From: Candidatus Melainabacteria bacterium
Lineage (GTDB): Bacteria; Cyanobacteriota; Vampirovibrionia; Obscuribacterales; Obscuribacteraceae
NCBI GenBank assembly: GCA_016212515.1
Contig: JACRFZ010000087.1
Coordinates: 1 to 64,000 of the forward strand
DNA length: 64,000 nt
Direction of reading: 5' to 3'
Below, piece after piece: positions 43,864-52,876 of this stretch (its first letter is position 1; the number at the start of each line of letters is the position of its first letter). A program made the position numbers and the translations under genes. The notes below the pieces were generated by a model. It made no database searches, had not been told where the DNA came from, and saw nothing but the letters and a program-made list of their open reading frames with translations.

Positions 43864-45064
43864 CCTAACCGCAGAGCTGGACCGCGACCAGGATAGGGAC
43901 CAAGAGCGCATAAGACGCTGGCGACTGGTCCTGGGCGCTGCCGCGGAAAGCCGCCTCAGCTATGGCATGACCAGCGACGATGCCGCCATGGATGGTGCCC
44001 TTTCCATGCTCTATGATCAGGAAGAAGAAGCTGAGGATAAAGGCAAACCCAATAAGCGCTCGGCCGGACTGGGGGCATCAAGCCCCCGGGTAGCGCGCTG
44101 GCTGGGCGATATTCGCAAATACTTTCCTTCCACCGTGGTCTCGGTGATGCAAAAAGATGCTCTGGAAAAGCTCAACATGAAGAGCATGTTGACCGAGCCT
44201 GAACTGCTCTCCACCCTCACTCCCGATGTCAATCTGGTAGCCACACTGGCCGCCCTTTCCTCGGCCATGCCTGCCAAAAGCAAGGCTACAGCCAGACTGG
44301 TTGTGCAAAAGGTAGCCGATGAACTAACCAGAAAGCTGGCAAATCCCATGCGCCAGGCCGTCACCGGCGCCCTCAACCGCGCCCGCCGCACAAGCCGCCC
44401 CAGACTCAGTGAAATGGACTGGCATCGCACCATCAATGCCAACCTCAAGCACTATCAACCGGATCTAAAAACCATTATTCCCGAGCGCAAAATAGGTTTC
44501 AGCCGCAAGCGCTCCAGCCTGAAAGACATAATCGTGCTCGTGGACCAGAGCGGTTCCATGGCCACCTCGGTGGTCTATGCCAGCATCTTCTCGGCGGTTC
44601 TGGCCTCTATCGCCGCCGTCTCCACCAAGATGGTCGTCTTTGATACCGCCGTAGTAGACCTGACTGAGAAACTAGCCGACCCCGTGGATGTCATCTTCGG
44701 TACCCAATTGGGCGGCGGCACCGACATAAACGGCGCCCTCGGCTATGCGGAAACTCTTATCAGCCGTCCTTCCGAGACCATTCTCGTGCTCATAAGCGAC
44801 CTCTATGAAGGCGGCAATGGAAGTGAACTGAAGAAAAAACTTTACCGCATCGCCGGCTCCGGCGTAAGACTAATTGCCTTGCTGGCCCTCAACGATGAAG
44901 GTGCGCCGGCCTACGATCACAACATGGCCGCTTACCTGGCGGAGCTGGGCGCACCGGCCTTTGCCTGCACCCCGGACCAATTTCCAGACCTGATGGCTGT
45001 GGCCATAGCCAAAGGTGATCTGGCCGACTGGGCCGCCTCTCAGGGCATAGCCGCCGGTCGCTAA
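43850..45064 (+). CDS. von Willebrand factor A domain protein, MoxR partner
   Basis: 404 aa starting 14 nt inside the preceding gene. The N-terminal 215 residues are helical and basic towards the end (MRQAVTGALNRARRTSRPRLSEMDW). The vWA domain covers about 220-385 with a complete MIDAS: DQSGS (near 230, DxSxS), Thr in GGGTDI, and Asp in LISDLYEGG. MIDAS binds Mg2+ and target acidic residues. CoxE-like vWA proteins with such helical N-termini pair with MoxR ATPases as activators or insertases. Its stop overlaps the stop of the convergent PEBP gene. It closes the five-gene cluster. Confidence 0.92.
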   Translation: MTINDLTAELDRDQDRDQERIRRWRLVLGAAAESRLSYGMTSDDAAMDGALSMLYDQEEEAEDKGKPNKRSAGLGASSPRVARWLGDIRKYFPSTVVSVMQKDALEKLNMKSMLTEPELLSTLTPDVNLVATLAALSSAMPAKSKATARLVVQKVADELTRKLANPMRQAVTGALNRARRTSRPRLSEMDWHRTINANLKHYQPDLKTIIPERKIGFSRKRSSLKDIIVLVDQSGSMATSVVYASIFSAVLASIAAVSTKMVVFDTAVVDLTEKLADPVDVIFGTQLGGGTDINGALGYAETLISRPSETILVLISDLYEGGNGSELKKKLYRIAGSGVRLIALLALNDEGAPAYDHNMAAYLAELGAPAFACTPDQFPDLMAVAIAKGDLADWAASQGIAAGR

Positions 45065-45600
45065 CGTTTATAAGTGCCCATCACTTCGCCAAAGCCTAAG
45101 ATATGCCCGGCCAGGGCTTTAGAGAAAGCTTCTTTCTTGGCTCCGGCCGGCAAATTCAACTTACTATCAAGGGCATAGACCCGGAAAAAATATCTGTGCG
45201 TGGAGCCCGGGGGCGGAGAGGGACCGTTATAGCCGCTCTTATCAAAGTCGTTGAGCCCTTGCAGGGCGCCGGAAGCCAGGTTGGGCGTCTTCTCCAGACC
45301 TTCTTTCAGAGACTGCGTAGAAGGCGGTAAATTATAAAGTATCCAGTGCCACCAGGTGCCGCGCGGAGCGTCGGGATCTTCGCAAGAGACAGCAATACTG
45401 ACTGTGCCTTTGGGCACCGCACTCCATCTGAGTTCGGGCGAAAGGTCGGCACCGTCGCCGGTGAATCTGGCAGGAATAGCGGCGCCGGCTTTGAAGGCAG
45501 TAGTTTCCAGGCTCAATTTATCCATTTTTGCAGCCCTCACCCCAGAGGCAAAAGATACAGCCAGCCCCAAACTAATGAGGGGCGCCAGCAGTTTTTTCAT
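45061..45600 (-). CDS. Secreted YbhB/YbcL-type PEBP protein
   Basis: 179 aa with signal peptide (KKLLAPLISLGLAVSFASGVRAA). The PEBP core is clear: DPDAPRGTWWHWILYNLP, which is the anion-binding site, and YNGPSPPPGSTHRYFFRVYALD. Bacterial members are small-ligand or phosphate-binding proteins of uncertain role, sometimes called Raf kinase inhibitor-like. The gene begins directly after the stop of the Cys-motif gene at 45601 (no spacer), so the two are coupled. Confidence 0.92.
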   Translation of the reverse strand: MKKLLAPLISLGLAVSFASGVRAAKMDKLSLETTAFKAGAAIPARFTGDGADLSPELRWSAVPKGTVSIAVSCEDPDAPRGTWWHWILYNLPPSTQSLKEGLEKTPNLASGALQGLNDFDKSGYNGPSPPPGSTHRYFFRVYALDSKLNLPAGAKKEAFSKALAGHILGFGEVMGTYKR

Positions 45601-46074
45601 CTACTTATTCTCCGATATTGTCGCAACCCTCAGTTCATTTCGTTTAAAGACGCCAGTAATCTTGAAAATGTGTCCGGCTTCTTTCTTACTTGCCTGAAAG
45701 TACTTTCTAGCCATGTCATTGCCCTTTGGATCAAGGTCGAACCATTTGCCGCCGCTGTACAAAGAGTAACCGGACTCGGAACAAGAAGGTTCAAGGGAAC
45801 AGTGCCTGGTGTGCTGTTTCAAACCATTGTCCAGACCCTTATTTTCCATCTTCATGGCCGCAGCGCAGGAGCGATCGATGAGATAGCCGGTATAAACTTC
45901 GCCAGCTACAGTCGCAGGCTTAGCACCTTGGGCGGCAGGCTTGGCAGACTGGGCCGGCGTAGCATTGCTTTTCGGCTTGGCTTGAGCGCAGGCCAGGCCC
46001 GGGTAAAGATTAAGAAGGAGGAAGGCACATATTGCCGAGCGGCCATACCAGGTGAAAGAATTGCCCTTACTCAT
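45601..46074 (-). CDS. Small secreted protein with conserved-looking Cys/His motif
   Basis: 157 aa from ATG 46074 (MSKGNSFTWY); an upstream start would put 25 residues before the signal peptide. Signal sequence AICAFLLLNLYPGLACAQA, then a Lys/Ala/Pro linker (residues 35-57), then a domain with GYLIDRSCAAAM, HTRHCSLEPSC and GKWFDLDPKGND...GHIFKITGVFK. The spaced Cys residues and the G-x-W-F-x-L-D strand resemble secreted small beta-barrel domains common in Acidobacteria and related phyla. The family name is unknown to me. It is upstream of, and coupled to, the PEBP gene. Confidence 0.75.
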   Translation of the reverse strand: MSKGNSFTWYGRSAICAFLLLNLYPGLACAQAKPKSNATPAQSAKPAAQGAKPATVAGEVYTGYLIDRSCAAAMKMENKGLDNGLKQHTRHCSLEPSCSESGYSLYSGGKWFDLDPKGNDMARKYFQASKKEAGHIFKITGVFKRNELRVATISENK

Positions 46075-46118
46075 TTGCTCATCGAATCCTCTCAAGTGTC
46101 GACATAAATGGTAGCAGA

Positions 46119-47030
46119 GTGTCCGAAGAAAATTCCAAACTGAAAACACTCTTGAAAGAAGAGCTGGCCGCCATTCTCACGCCCTACGGGGCAGAAGGTG
46201 AAAAATGGGCCCAGGCCCTGAAAGCCACGGCCGGACGGTCGGTAGTCTTAGTCAATAAAGAGGAAGAGCCCAGCGAGCCCGGGACACAGAAGAGTAATCT
46301 AAGCCGCTTGTTTGGAAAGCCCCTTACATCCGGAGCTTTCCGCTGGCCAAGGGATCGGCAGGGGGAACCCATGCTTTTTCTGGCTCAAATTGACTGCAAG
46401 CAATTGCCGCCGCTGCCTGACTACCCACATGAGGGCATTTTAGCCATCTTCAAAAGTTTGACCAGGGAGAGCCTGGCAAAGGGAAGGGAAAGCCGCTCCG
46501 GTGCATTAAAAGACCGGCAATCCTTCTACTTGCATTACTTCCCGGAAGATGTCAGGGGAGACTTGAGGGAAAGGGAGGATGGCAAGTGCCTGCCCCCAAA
46601 ACCCCTCGTTGCCGCCTCCACAGTCTTCTTAAGCCTGGAACGCTGCCAGCCTCTCGCCCTGCCGGAAGGCGATGACCAGTTGCGGACACAGCTTGCCGCC
46701 TGGACGGAGAAATTTAACCGCTTGAGCCTGACAAAAGTTTCCGGGGTAGTCGGTCCGGCCTACGATAGTGCAGAACTAGCCGAGATGAAAATAATTGCTT
46801 CCTTTTGTGCCTCGGGCATAGGTTACAGCCTCAATCGCAAAACAGACTGGCACTACGGCCACCTCGTCGAAAACGCGAAAGAGTACGAGGTGGTGCTGGT
46901 GCTGAGCGAGGCCGATAGCTTGCTTGCAGGTGGTGGCACCGGCGATACCGGCACCAATTACATCGTCATGCGGAGGCAAGACCTGATTGATAAGCGCTTC
47001 GACCGTGCCTGGCTCTTCTTAGCTACTTGA
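46119..47030 (+). CDS. DUF1963 (YwqG-like) protein
   Basis: 303 aa from GTG 46119. The sequence has the YwqG pattern: SRLFGKPLTSGAFRWPRDRQGEPMLFLAQIDCKQLPPLPDYPHEGILAIF, a helical spacer, then KIIASFCASGIGYSLNR and a final DTGTNYIVMRRQDLIDKRFDRAWLFLAT. The role of the family is unknown. It overlaps the convergent OmpA-domain gene by 8 nt at the 3' end. The rare start codon has no strong Shine-Dalgarno. It is divergent from the Cys-motif gene with only 44 bp between starts. Confidence 0.85.
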   Translation: MSEENSKLKTLLKEELAAILTPYGAEGEKWAQALKATAGRSVVLVNKEEEPSEPGTQKSNLSRLFGKPLTSGAFRWPRDRQGEPMLFLAQIDCKQLPPLPDYPHEGILAIFKSLTRESLAKGRESRSGALKDRQSFYLHYFPEDVRGDLREREDGKCLPPKPLVAASTVFLSLERCQPLALPEGDDQLRTQLAAWTEKFNRLSLTKVSGVVGPAYDSAELAEMKIIASFCASGIGYSLNRKTDWHYGHLVENAKEYEVVLVLSEADSLLAGGGTGDTGTNYIVMRRQDLIDKRFDRAWLFLAT

Positions 47031-48162
47031 TCTCACGAAAGACAACGCGACGATTGCGCTCCCGCCCTGCTGAGGTGGCATTGGATTTCTCCGGCTTGGT
47101 ATAGCCAAGACCAATAGCCTTCAAACGTTCCGCCTCAATTGAACAGGATTCCGTCAGGTAGCGACGCACAGACTGAGCCCGTTTTCTGGAGAGCTGCATA
47201 TTGTAATCGTAACCACCGATGGTGCAAGTATGACCTTCCACTTGCAGTTTGAGAGCTTTATCTTTCTTGAGGTAACGACTGAGAGAGAGCAATATTTCTT
47301 TTGAGTGCGGACGCAATCTGTCGCTATCGAAATCAAAGAGAATCAAGTAGCTCGTGGCAATACCGTTACGCTTTAGCTGATCGTAGATATTGCGCGCTTC
47401 TTGATTGGCATCGCCGGTTCCGTCACCATCAACTTTCCCGAGGGAAACTACCCAGCGAAAGGGGGCATTGCCTTGAATCAACATGGGACATTGAGGGTTA
47501 TCGAGAACCCAGTAATTCCAACCATTGTCGCAAACAGTCTTGATGGCCCGCAATTCCCGGTCCTGCCCTTCCACCCTGATTTTGACGTTTTCAACACCAG
47601 CCGGGCTAATCTTGCGGGGCAGAGGCGTCACCTCGCCGTGGTTTATGACGATACTTTCGGGACCATCAATCATGAAATCGGAGGTGCGTCCGGCTTTCAG
47701 ATCGTTATATAGATCATCGGAAAGGCGCAATACGTTGGTATAACCAACCAGGGTGCAGACTTCGTGCTTGGGATAGAAGAGGGAAACCTTGCGGGAATGC
47801 CTGACATCGACATCCTCGACCTTACGGGAGCCGCTGGCATCAGCGGGATGGCTCATTTGCCAGTCATATATAAAGCCCTTGCCCTTGCTCTCGCATTCCG
47901 CCACCCGAGCAATGAAGTCGTAGTCGCCCACGGTCTGCCAATGGGTATCAAGACCGTCAAAGGTGTGAACTGTAACGAGCATGCCCGGCACCAGGCGCAA
48001 ACTGGAAGTAAGGTCGCTATGATGGAGAATGGAGCGCGCCTGTTTAGACTCGGCGTCGACGGAGCTGGCCGCTAAAGCTCCGGGAAGGGTAGTGGCAACA
48101 AGCGCCAGGGTAAGAGCAAAGCCCCTGACCACAGACTGAACTACTTTTGCTGAGGAACCCAT
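47023..48162 (-). CDS. Secreted OmpA-like C-terminal domain protein
   Basis: 379 aa. Signal peptide VRGFALTLALVATTLPGALAA. Residues 35-250 are a beta-rich unknown domain containing Cys residues. The OmpA C-terminal domain covers about 265-379: YLILFDFDSDRLRPHSKEIL, LKLQVEGHTCTIGGYDYNMQLSRKRAQSVRRYL, and SAGRERNRRVVF. The Asp and Arg that bind diaminopimelate usually appear as GHTD.....N..LS..RA..V; here the Asp is replaced (GHTCTIGGYDYN) though LSRKRA and NRRV are kept. It probably anchors to peptidoglycan, with altered detail. Confidence 0.88.
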   Translation of the reverse strand: MGSSAKVVQSVVRGFALTLALVATTLPGALAASSVDAESKQARSILHHSDLTSSLRLVPGMLVTVHTFDGLDTHWQTVGDYDFIARVAECESKGKGFIYDWQMSHPADASGSRKVEDVDVRHSRKVSLFYPKHEVCTLVGYTNVLRLSDDLYNDLKAGRTSDFMIDGPESIVINHGEVTPLPRKISPAGVENVKIRVEGQDRELRAIKTVCDNGWNYWVLDNPQCPMLIQGNAPFRWVVSLGKVDGDGTGDANQEARNIYDQLKRNGIATSYLILFDFDSDRLRPHSKEILLSLSRYLKKDKALKLQVEGHTCTIGGYDYNMQLSRKRAQSVRRYLTESCSIEAERLKAIGLGYTKPEKSNATSAGRERNRRVVFREIK

Positions 48163-48305
48163 TCCCTATCCATATCCCTATATATGATCGGCACCTGCCG
48201 TGTGCGCCCTAAACATCCGAACTTTGTTTAAGTGTTTGAATTATCGCAAGAGGGGCGCCCAGGCACATTATAGAAAGATGCACTAAGCGCCCCGGCAGGA
48301 GCCAG

Positions 48306-48413
48306 ATGATTAAAGAAAGCTACAGTTTCCGTGAAAGCGGCGCCATTGTTAATAGATTGAATTTAGAAGCTGCCCTCAGGGGCAAGCGAAGTATTACCGG
48401 GTTGCAATATTAG
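48306..48413 (+). CDS. Possible 35-aa small ORF upstream of dnaK
   Basis: ATG 48306 follows GGCAGGAG 4 nt upstream and the frame runs to TAG at 48411-48413 ([20 protein letters not shown]..., 35 aa). The stop overlaps the dnaK Shine-Dalgarno (TAGAGGA), 11 nt before dnaK ATG, an arrangement seen in coupled leaders. The peptide has a believable composition but no family I know. Confidence 0.4.
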   Translation: MIKESYSFRESGAIVNRLNLEAALRGKRSITGLQY

Positions 48414-48424
48414 AGGAATACATT

Positions 48425-50347
48425 ATGTCGAAGGGAACTGGCAAATCTGTGGGCATTGACCTCGGTACGACGAACTCAGTCGTGGCTGTAATGGAAGGCG
48501 GTCAACCGACGGTAATCGCAAACGCTGAAGGAGCGAGAACCACACCTTCGGTCGTAGCCATCTCGAAAGGCGGCGAAAGACTTGTGGGGCAACTGGCCAG
48601 ACGCCAGGCCGTCATTAACCCGCAAAATACCGTCTATTCAATTAAACGCTTCATGGGCAGACACTTCCAGGAAGTAGATTCAGAAAAGCAAATTGTCTCT
48701 TATAAGGTTAAAGAAAGCCCCGAGGGCGGCTGCAAGGTGCCCATGGGCGGCAAGGAATACTCGCCGGAAGAAATCTCGGCCATGATTCTGCGCAAACTGA
48801 AGGAAGACGCCGAGAAGTATCTGGGCGAGAAAGTAAGCAGCGCCGTTATTACCGTTCCGGCCTACTTCAACGATTCTCAGCGCCAGGCCACCAAGAATGC
48901 CGGTGCTATCGCCGGTCTCGAGGTGCTGCGCATCATCAACGAACCCACGGCGGCAGCTCTGGCTTATGGTCTGGAGAAGAAGAAAAACGAAACCATCCTG
49001 GTCTTCGACCTGGGCGGCGGTACTTTCGACGTGTCCATACTGGAAGTGGGCGACGGTCTCTTTGAGGTTAAGTCTACCGCCGGTGACACCCACCTGGGCG
49101 GCGACGACTTCGACCACAAGCTGGTGGAGTGGTTCGCCAAAGAGTTCAAACAACAAGAAGGAGTGGATCTCACCAAAGATCCCCAGGCCCTGCAAAGACT
49201 GACGGAAGCGGCGGAGAAAGCCAAAATCGAGCTTTCATCCGTAAACGAAACCACCGTTTCCCTGCCTTTCATAACCGCCAATGAGACCGGTCCCAAGCAC
49301 CTGGACATGAAGCTGACCAGAGCCAAATTCAACGAGTTGACCAGAGAGTTGGTAGAAAAACTACGCAAGCCCGTTGAGCAAGCCCTGGCTGACGCCAAGC
49401 TGGGCTACTCCGCTATAGACGAAATCGTCCTGGTGGGCGGCTCCACCCGCATACCGGCTGTCAAAGAACTGGTAAAAAGCCTGACCGGCGGCAAAGAACC
49501 CAACCAGAGCGTCAACCCCGACGAAGTGGTGGCCATAGGCGCGGCTGTGCAGGCCGGCGTCCTCGCCGGTGAAGTGAGCGAGATCGTACTTCTGGACGTG
49601 ACTCCACTCTCCCTTGGCATCGAGACCATGGGCGGTGTTTTCACAAAATTAGTGGAGAAGAATACGACCATTCCCACCCACAAATCTCAGATCTTCTCCA
49701 CCGCCGAAGACAATCAGCCCAATGTGGACATCATGGTCTTCCAGGGTGAAAGACCAATCGCCAGAGACAACAAACTGCTCGGAAACTTCCTCCTGGACGG
49801 TATTCCACCGGCTAGAAGAGGCACGGCCAAGATTGAAGTTTCCTTCGATATCGACGCCAACGGCATTCTGTCTGTCACAGCCAAAGATCAAACCACCGGC
49901 AAGGAACAGAAAATCACCATTACGGCCTCCACCAACTTGACCAAGGAAGACATCGACCGCATGGTTAGAGATGCCGAAACCCATGGTCAGGAAGACCAGA
50001 AGAAGAAAGCCAAAGCCGATCTGCGCAACGATGCCGACGGTCTCATGTATGCAGTGGAAAAACACATGAGCGAATTCGGCAGCATCACAAGTAGTGCCCT
50101 CAAATCGAAGGCAGAACTACTGGTCGGTGAATTGCGCCAGAAAATCAAAGACGATGTGGCACTGGAAGTGCTCAAAAAGGCCGTGGAAGATCTAGCTGCC
50201 GTCTTGAAGGAGATGCAGACCGAGGCCCAGACCAACTCCGCCGGTGCCCAGACCAATTCTGCCGGGGCCCAAAGCCGCGAACCGGTGGGAGCGGGAGCCG
50301 GTAATGGCGGCGGCGGGCATGACGTAGTGGATGCGGAAATCGTCTAA
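48425..50347 (+). CDS. dnaK: Chaperone DnaK (Hsp70)
   Basis: 640 aa from ATG 48425, with GAGGA 8 nt upstream. The ATPase domain has [49 protein letters not shown] and the phosphate-2 loop [15 protein letters not shown]. The hydrophobic interdomain linker and start of the substrate-binding domain read [17 protein letters not shown]. The lid ends in a Gly/Ala-rich tail with a duplicated TNSAGAQ and a closing VVDAEIV. It folds and disaggregates proteins with DnaJ and GrpE, neither of which is in the window. No CIRCE element (TTAGCACTC-N9-GAGTGCTAA) is visible upstream. A strong hairpin terminator follows. Confidence 0.98.
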   Translation: MSKGTGKSVGIDLGTTNSVVAVMEGGQPTVIANAEGARTTPSVVAISKGGERLVGQLARRQAVINPQNTVYSIKRFMGRHFQEVDSEKQIVSYKVKESPEGGCKVPMGGKEYSPEEISAMILRKLKEDAEKYLGEKVSSAVITVPAYFNDSQRQATKNAGAIAGLEVLRIINEPTAAALAYGLEKKKNETILVFDLGGGTFDVSILEVGDGLFEVKSTAGDTHLGGDDFDHKLVEWFAKEFKQQEGVDLTKDPQALQRLTEAAEKAKIELSSVNETTVSLPFITANETGPKHLDMKLTRAKFNELTRELVEKLRKPVEQALADAKLGYSAIDEIVLVGGSTRIPAVKELVKSLTGGKEPNQSVNPDEVVAIGAAVQAGVLAGEVSEIVLLDVTPLSLGIETMGGVFTKLVEKNTTIPTHKSQIFSTAEDNQPNVDIMVFQGERPIARDNKLLGNFLLDGIPPARRGTAKIEVSFDIDANGILSVTAKDQTTGKEQKITITASTNLTKEDIDRMVRDAETHGQEDQKKKAKADLRNDADGLMYAVEKHMSEFGSITSSALKSKAELLVGELRQKIKDDVALEVLKKAVEDLAAVLKEMQTEAQTNSAGAQTNSAGAQSREPVGAGAGNGGGGHDVVDAEIV

Positions 50348-50380
50348 AGCCCAAACCGACCCTTCAAAAATAAAAGTTGG

Positions 50381-50420
50381 AAGTTCAAGCTGGAAATTTA
50401 TTTTCCGGCTTGAACTTTTT
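50381..50420 (+). terminator. Rho-independent terminator after dnaK
   Basis: The arms are 50381-50395 (AAGTTCAAGCTGGAA) and 50403-50417 (TTCCGGCTTGAACTT): 15 bp with one G-U pair, a 7-nt loop and a T-run following. It starts 33 bp after the dnaK stop. Confidence 0.9.
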
Positions 50421-50549
50421 AGTAGCAAATAGCGTCTTAGCTAATATGTTCACCTGACAAACTACTGCAAATTCATTAGTAGATCATAAGAGCCGCTCAC
50501 AGTGCTGAAACCTGTGCGGGTCTAATTTACGCTGCCAAAGGAGCCGACC

Positions 50550-51107
50550 ATGAAAATCAAACAAATTCCCTTTATTGCCCTGGCCCTGACTCTCACCGGC
50601 GCTTTCAGCCAGTGCTTCATACCGGTCTTCTCACAAGGGCTGGAAACTCCCGATAAGCTTGCTTCTGAAACAACTACCGTCAAGACCGACAAAAAAGGCG
50701 GACATCGCAAAGACCCCCTTGGTTTGAGCGACGCCCAGAAAGAGAAGATGCTCACCCTGCGCAACCAGATGAAAGACAAAGTACAACCCAAGATTGCCGA
50801 GCTAAGTTCCCACAAGCGCACTCTGCAAGACCTCTTAACCAGAGAAAGTCTCGACAAAGCAGCCATCTTGAAAGAACAAGAACAAATAAACTCCCTTGCC
50901 GGCGAAATTGCCTCAGTCAAACTGTCTTACCGCATCGACACTAGTGAAAACCTCACCCCCGAACAACGGCAGACCTTGCGCAAACGCCTGGCAAGCAAAG
51001 GAAAAGGTATGGGCGGCCGCAAACATGCAGGCAAACACAAAAGAGCGGCACAGCCAGCTTCCACCACCCAGGCTGAAATGGTAGAAGAGAACAAAGAGCA
51101 AGTTTGA
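50550..51107 (+). CDS. Periplasmic Spy/CpxP-like protein
   Basis: 185 aa from ATG 50550, with AAAGGAG 7 nt upstream. Signal peptide IPFIALALTLTGAFSQCFIPVFSQ. Two LTxxQ-type motifs are present: LSDAQKEKMLTLRNQM and LTPEQRQTLRKRLA, separated by a helical segment. This is the signature of Spy/CpxP periplasmic chaperone-like proteins, which bind unfolded envelope proteins or sense metal. The tail is basic (GGRKHAGKHKRAA) and could bind nucleic acid, metal or polyanion. Here it stands alone 200 bp after dnaK, separated by a terminator. Confidence 0.85.
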   Translation: MKIKQIPFIALALTLTGAFSQCFIPVFSQGLETPDKLASETTTVKTDKKGGHRKDPLGLSDAQKEKMLTLRNQMKDKVQPKIAELSSHKRTLQDLLTRESLDKAAILKEQEQINSLAGEIASVKLSYRIDTSENLTPEQRQTLRKRLASKGKGMGGRKHAGKHKRAAQPASTTQAEMVEENKEQV

Positions 51108-51141
51108 GGATGCACTCAACCGGCAAATTGCAGAAGCAAAT

Positions 51142-51168
51142 GAAGCCTCGCTGGCGAGGCGAGGCTTC
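51142..51168. terminator. GC-rich hairpin between convergent genes
   Basis: GAAGCCTCGC (51142-51151) pairs with GCGAGGCTTC (51159-51168) around a 7-nt loop. A nested GCCTCG/CGAGGC hairpin could compete. No T-run follows on either strand, so termination is uncertain. It lies between the convergent Spy-like gene and the gene at 51238. Confidence 0.4.
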
Positions 51169-51237
51169 ATCTGGGAGTTCTCTACAATGCTATGGTACGA
51201 AATTCTCTTGAAATCTTAAACGGGGTTTTCCCCAGTC

Positions 51238-51681
51238 TCAGTCTGGGCAACATCCTACTTGCGATGAAGCTTGCAGGCAGGCGCCGCCACAACCTGATGG
51301 AGTAGCACTGATAAGTTTCGCCGCTGCCGGAAAATACCCTAGAACCTGAGCCTGACTGTTCAAGGTGCAGGCATCAGCAAAGTCTTTGCAAGAGGAATTG
51401 CACAGACAGACCGGACAAAATACCGGCTGTCCAAAACGCAAACGCCAGCGGTTGAAGTTCTGAACGATACCCAGTTCTAACGCCGGTTCAGCGTCCCGTT
51501 CACAGGCACTAACACTTGTACTTGTCGCTCTCCTCAAGCGATAAGGAGCGCGTTCCTCGGAAGATTTTGCGACGCCCTTCGAAGCTGAAGCCCGCTCGGG
51601 CACAGCAGCGAAGTGTGGCTGAGCTGGCGCCGGTGGGCAAGAGACTGCCAACCACAAAATCAGAGTTCCGAAAAAAATCAT
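51238..51681 (-). CDS. Small secreted Cys-rich protein
   Basis: 147 aa from ATG 51681, 11 nt after the TPR gene's stop; a TTG three codons upstream is an alternative. Signal peptide MIFFGTLILWLAVSCPPAPAQ. The mature part is basic and Ser-rich, then Cys-rich: FGQPVFCPVCLCNSSCKDFADAC and GCGGACLQASSQVGCCPD. The Cys clusters could bind metal or form disulfides. The upstream TPR protein also ends in a CPVC motif, so the two may form a pair. No family is recognised. Confidence 0.65.
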   Translation of the reverse strand: MIFFGTLILWLAVSCPPAPAQPHFAAVPERASASKGVAKSSEERAPYRLRRATSTSVSACERDAEPALELGIVQNFNRWRLRFGQPVFCPVCLCNSSCKDFADACTLNSQAQVLGYFPAAAKLISATPSGCGGACLQASSQVGCCPD

Positions 51682-51692
51682 CGGTCCCAAAA

Positions 51693-52703
51693 CTAAAATC
51701 TCAAACGAACCAGACGGCAGACCGGGCAGTGCAAACCGGTGCCACGTAGCGCATAAGAAGCACCAATATTAAGCGCCATACCAAGTGCCGCTCGCGCTAC
51801 CACCTTGCCCGTGGAAGGACGGGGCGCACCCACCGTCAGTGTAGGCGGAGTGGCATTCCCGACCGGGAGCACTGGCGGAGTCATGGCATTTTGATTGGAC
51901 CGCAGTTGAAAAACCTGTCCGTCCTGTACTGGTACGGGGTCGCTCTCCGGCAAGGTGAAGGGCTGAACGGCCACAGTTCTATCCATGGCTCTGACGCCTG
52001 GGTTTGCCACCGGCAAAGTAACCGCGCCGGCAACCGGCGGCGCCACACTGAGGCTGGGATTTCTCTTCAACTGACTTTCCAGCGACTGCACGGCCTCGCC
52101 TATCTGTAGGTCCCGAGGCGAGAGCGCATGGGCAGCACGGTAATGACCAAGGGCCGTGATCAAATCACCGCGACCTTCAGCCAGGGCACCAAGATTGAAA
52201 AAGGCATCCACATTCTGCGGGTCCCGACCCAGTACCTGGCGAAAGTTATCTTCCGCTTCCGATAGCTGCCCTTCCCTGTGCTTCAAAGCCCCCAGGCGAA
52301 GCAAGCGATCGCTCTCAGGATCTGAAATGACAGGCTTGATCTCATGAGTCGTCGCTAGAGACGAATCAAGCAGGGGCTTTTGCAACACCAGGGGCTTGCC
52401 TTGTCCGGCCTTGCTAATGGCATTGTTACTGGCATTGCCTCTTCTTTTCGGTCTCTTCTTGTGCTTGGAAGCTGCCACCTTCGACTTGGGTCGAGCTGTA
52501 GCGGCGGGAGTTGTAGCGGACGGAGCTGCAGCCGCCTCTATAGATATAACCGGGATTAGGGCCAGAAGCGTCAAAAGCACACACAGGGAGGTTAACAAAG
52601 TGTCGCTTCTTCTCACAAGAAGAACCCCTCTCATACAAACAAGGCAATCAATCGTCGAGCCGATAAAGTATTTGACGTAACTTCTCAATCTTTGTGCCTG
52701 CAT
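51693..52703 (-). CDS. Secreted TPR protein with C-terminal CPVC motif
   Basis: 336 aa from ATG 52703; a start 23 codons later would give a cleaner signal peptide but has no ribosome site. The hydrophobic segment LLTSLCVLLTLLALIPVISIEA is followed by a basic Ala/Thr-rich stretch, then at least two TPR units (LLRLGALKHREGQLSEAEDNFRQVLGRDP, AFFNLGALAEGRGDLITALGHYRAAHALSP). The rest is Pro/Val-rich linker and a hydrophobic end with GTGLHCPVCRLVRLRF. TPRs mediate protein contacts in the envelope. The next gene starts about 11 nt after its stop. Confidence 0.82.
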   Translation of the reverse strand: MQAQRLRSYVKYFIGSTIDCLVCMRGVLLVRRSDTLLTSLCVLLTLLALIPVISIEAAAAPSATTPAATARPKSKVAASKHKKRPKRRGNASNNAISKAGQGKPLVLQKPLLDSSLATTHEIKPVISDPESDRLLRLGALKHREGQLSEAEDNFRQVLGRDPQNVDAFFNLGALAEGRGDLITALGHYRAAHALSPRDLQIGEAVQSLESQLKRNPSLSVAPPVAGAVTLPVANPGVRAMDRTVAVQPFTLPESDPVPVQDGQVFQLRSNQNAMTPPVLPVGNATPPTLTVGAPRPSTGKVVARAALGMALNIGASYALRGTGLHCPVCRLVRLRF

Positions 52704-52876
52704 TCATTATTCCCGCTTCGTCCCTAGCTCAAGCCGTCGGGAGAGACTCTCTAATTTCGCTCTCCGGCAAGTAAAGGGTTACTGGTTACGAAAGTATAAA
52801 CGAGCGTACACTATAAAATAGGAACCGCCGAACTAGAGAGCTAGTTAATGGTCTATCAAACTGGCAAAGGCAGCAA

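Noticed and set aside
48163..48424. CIRCE element upstream of dnaK
   Set aside because: No TTAGCACTC / GAGTGCTAA inverted repeat is present in this stretch.
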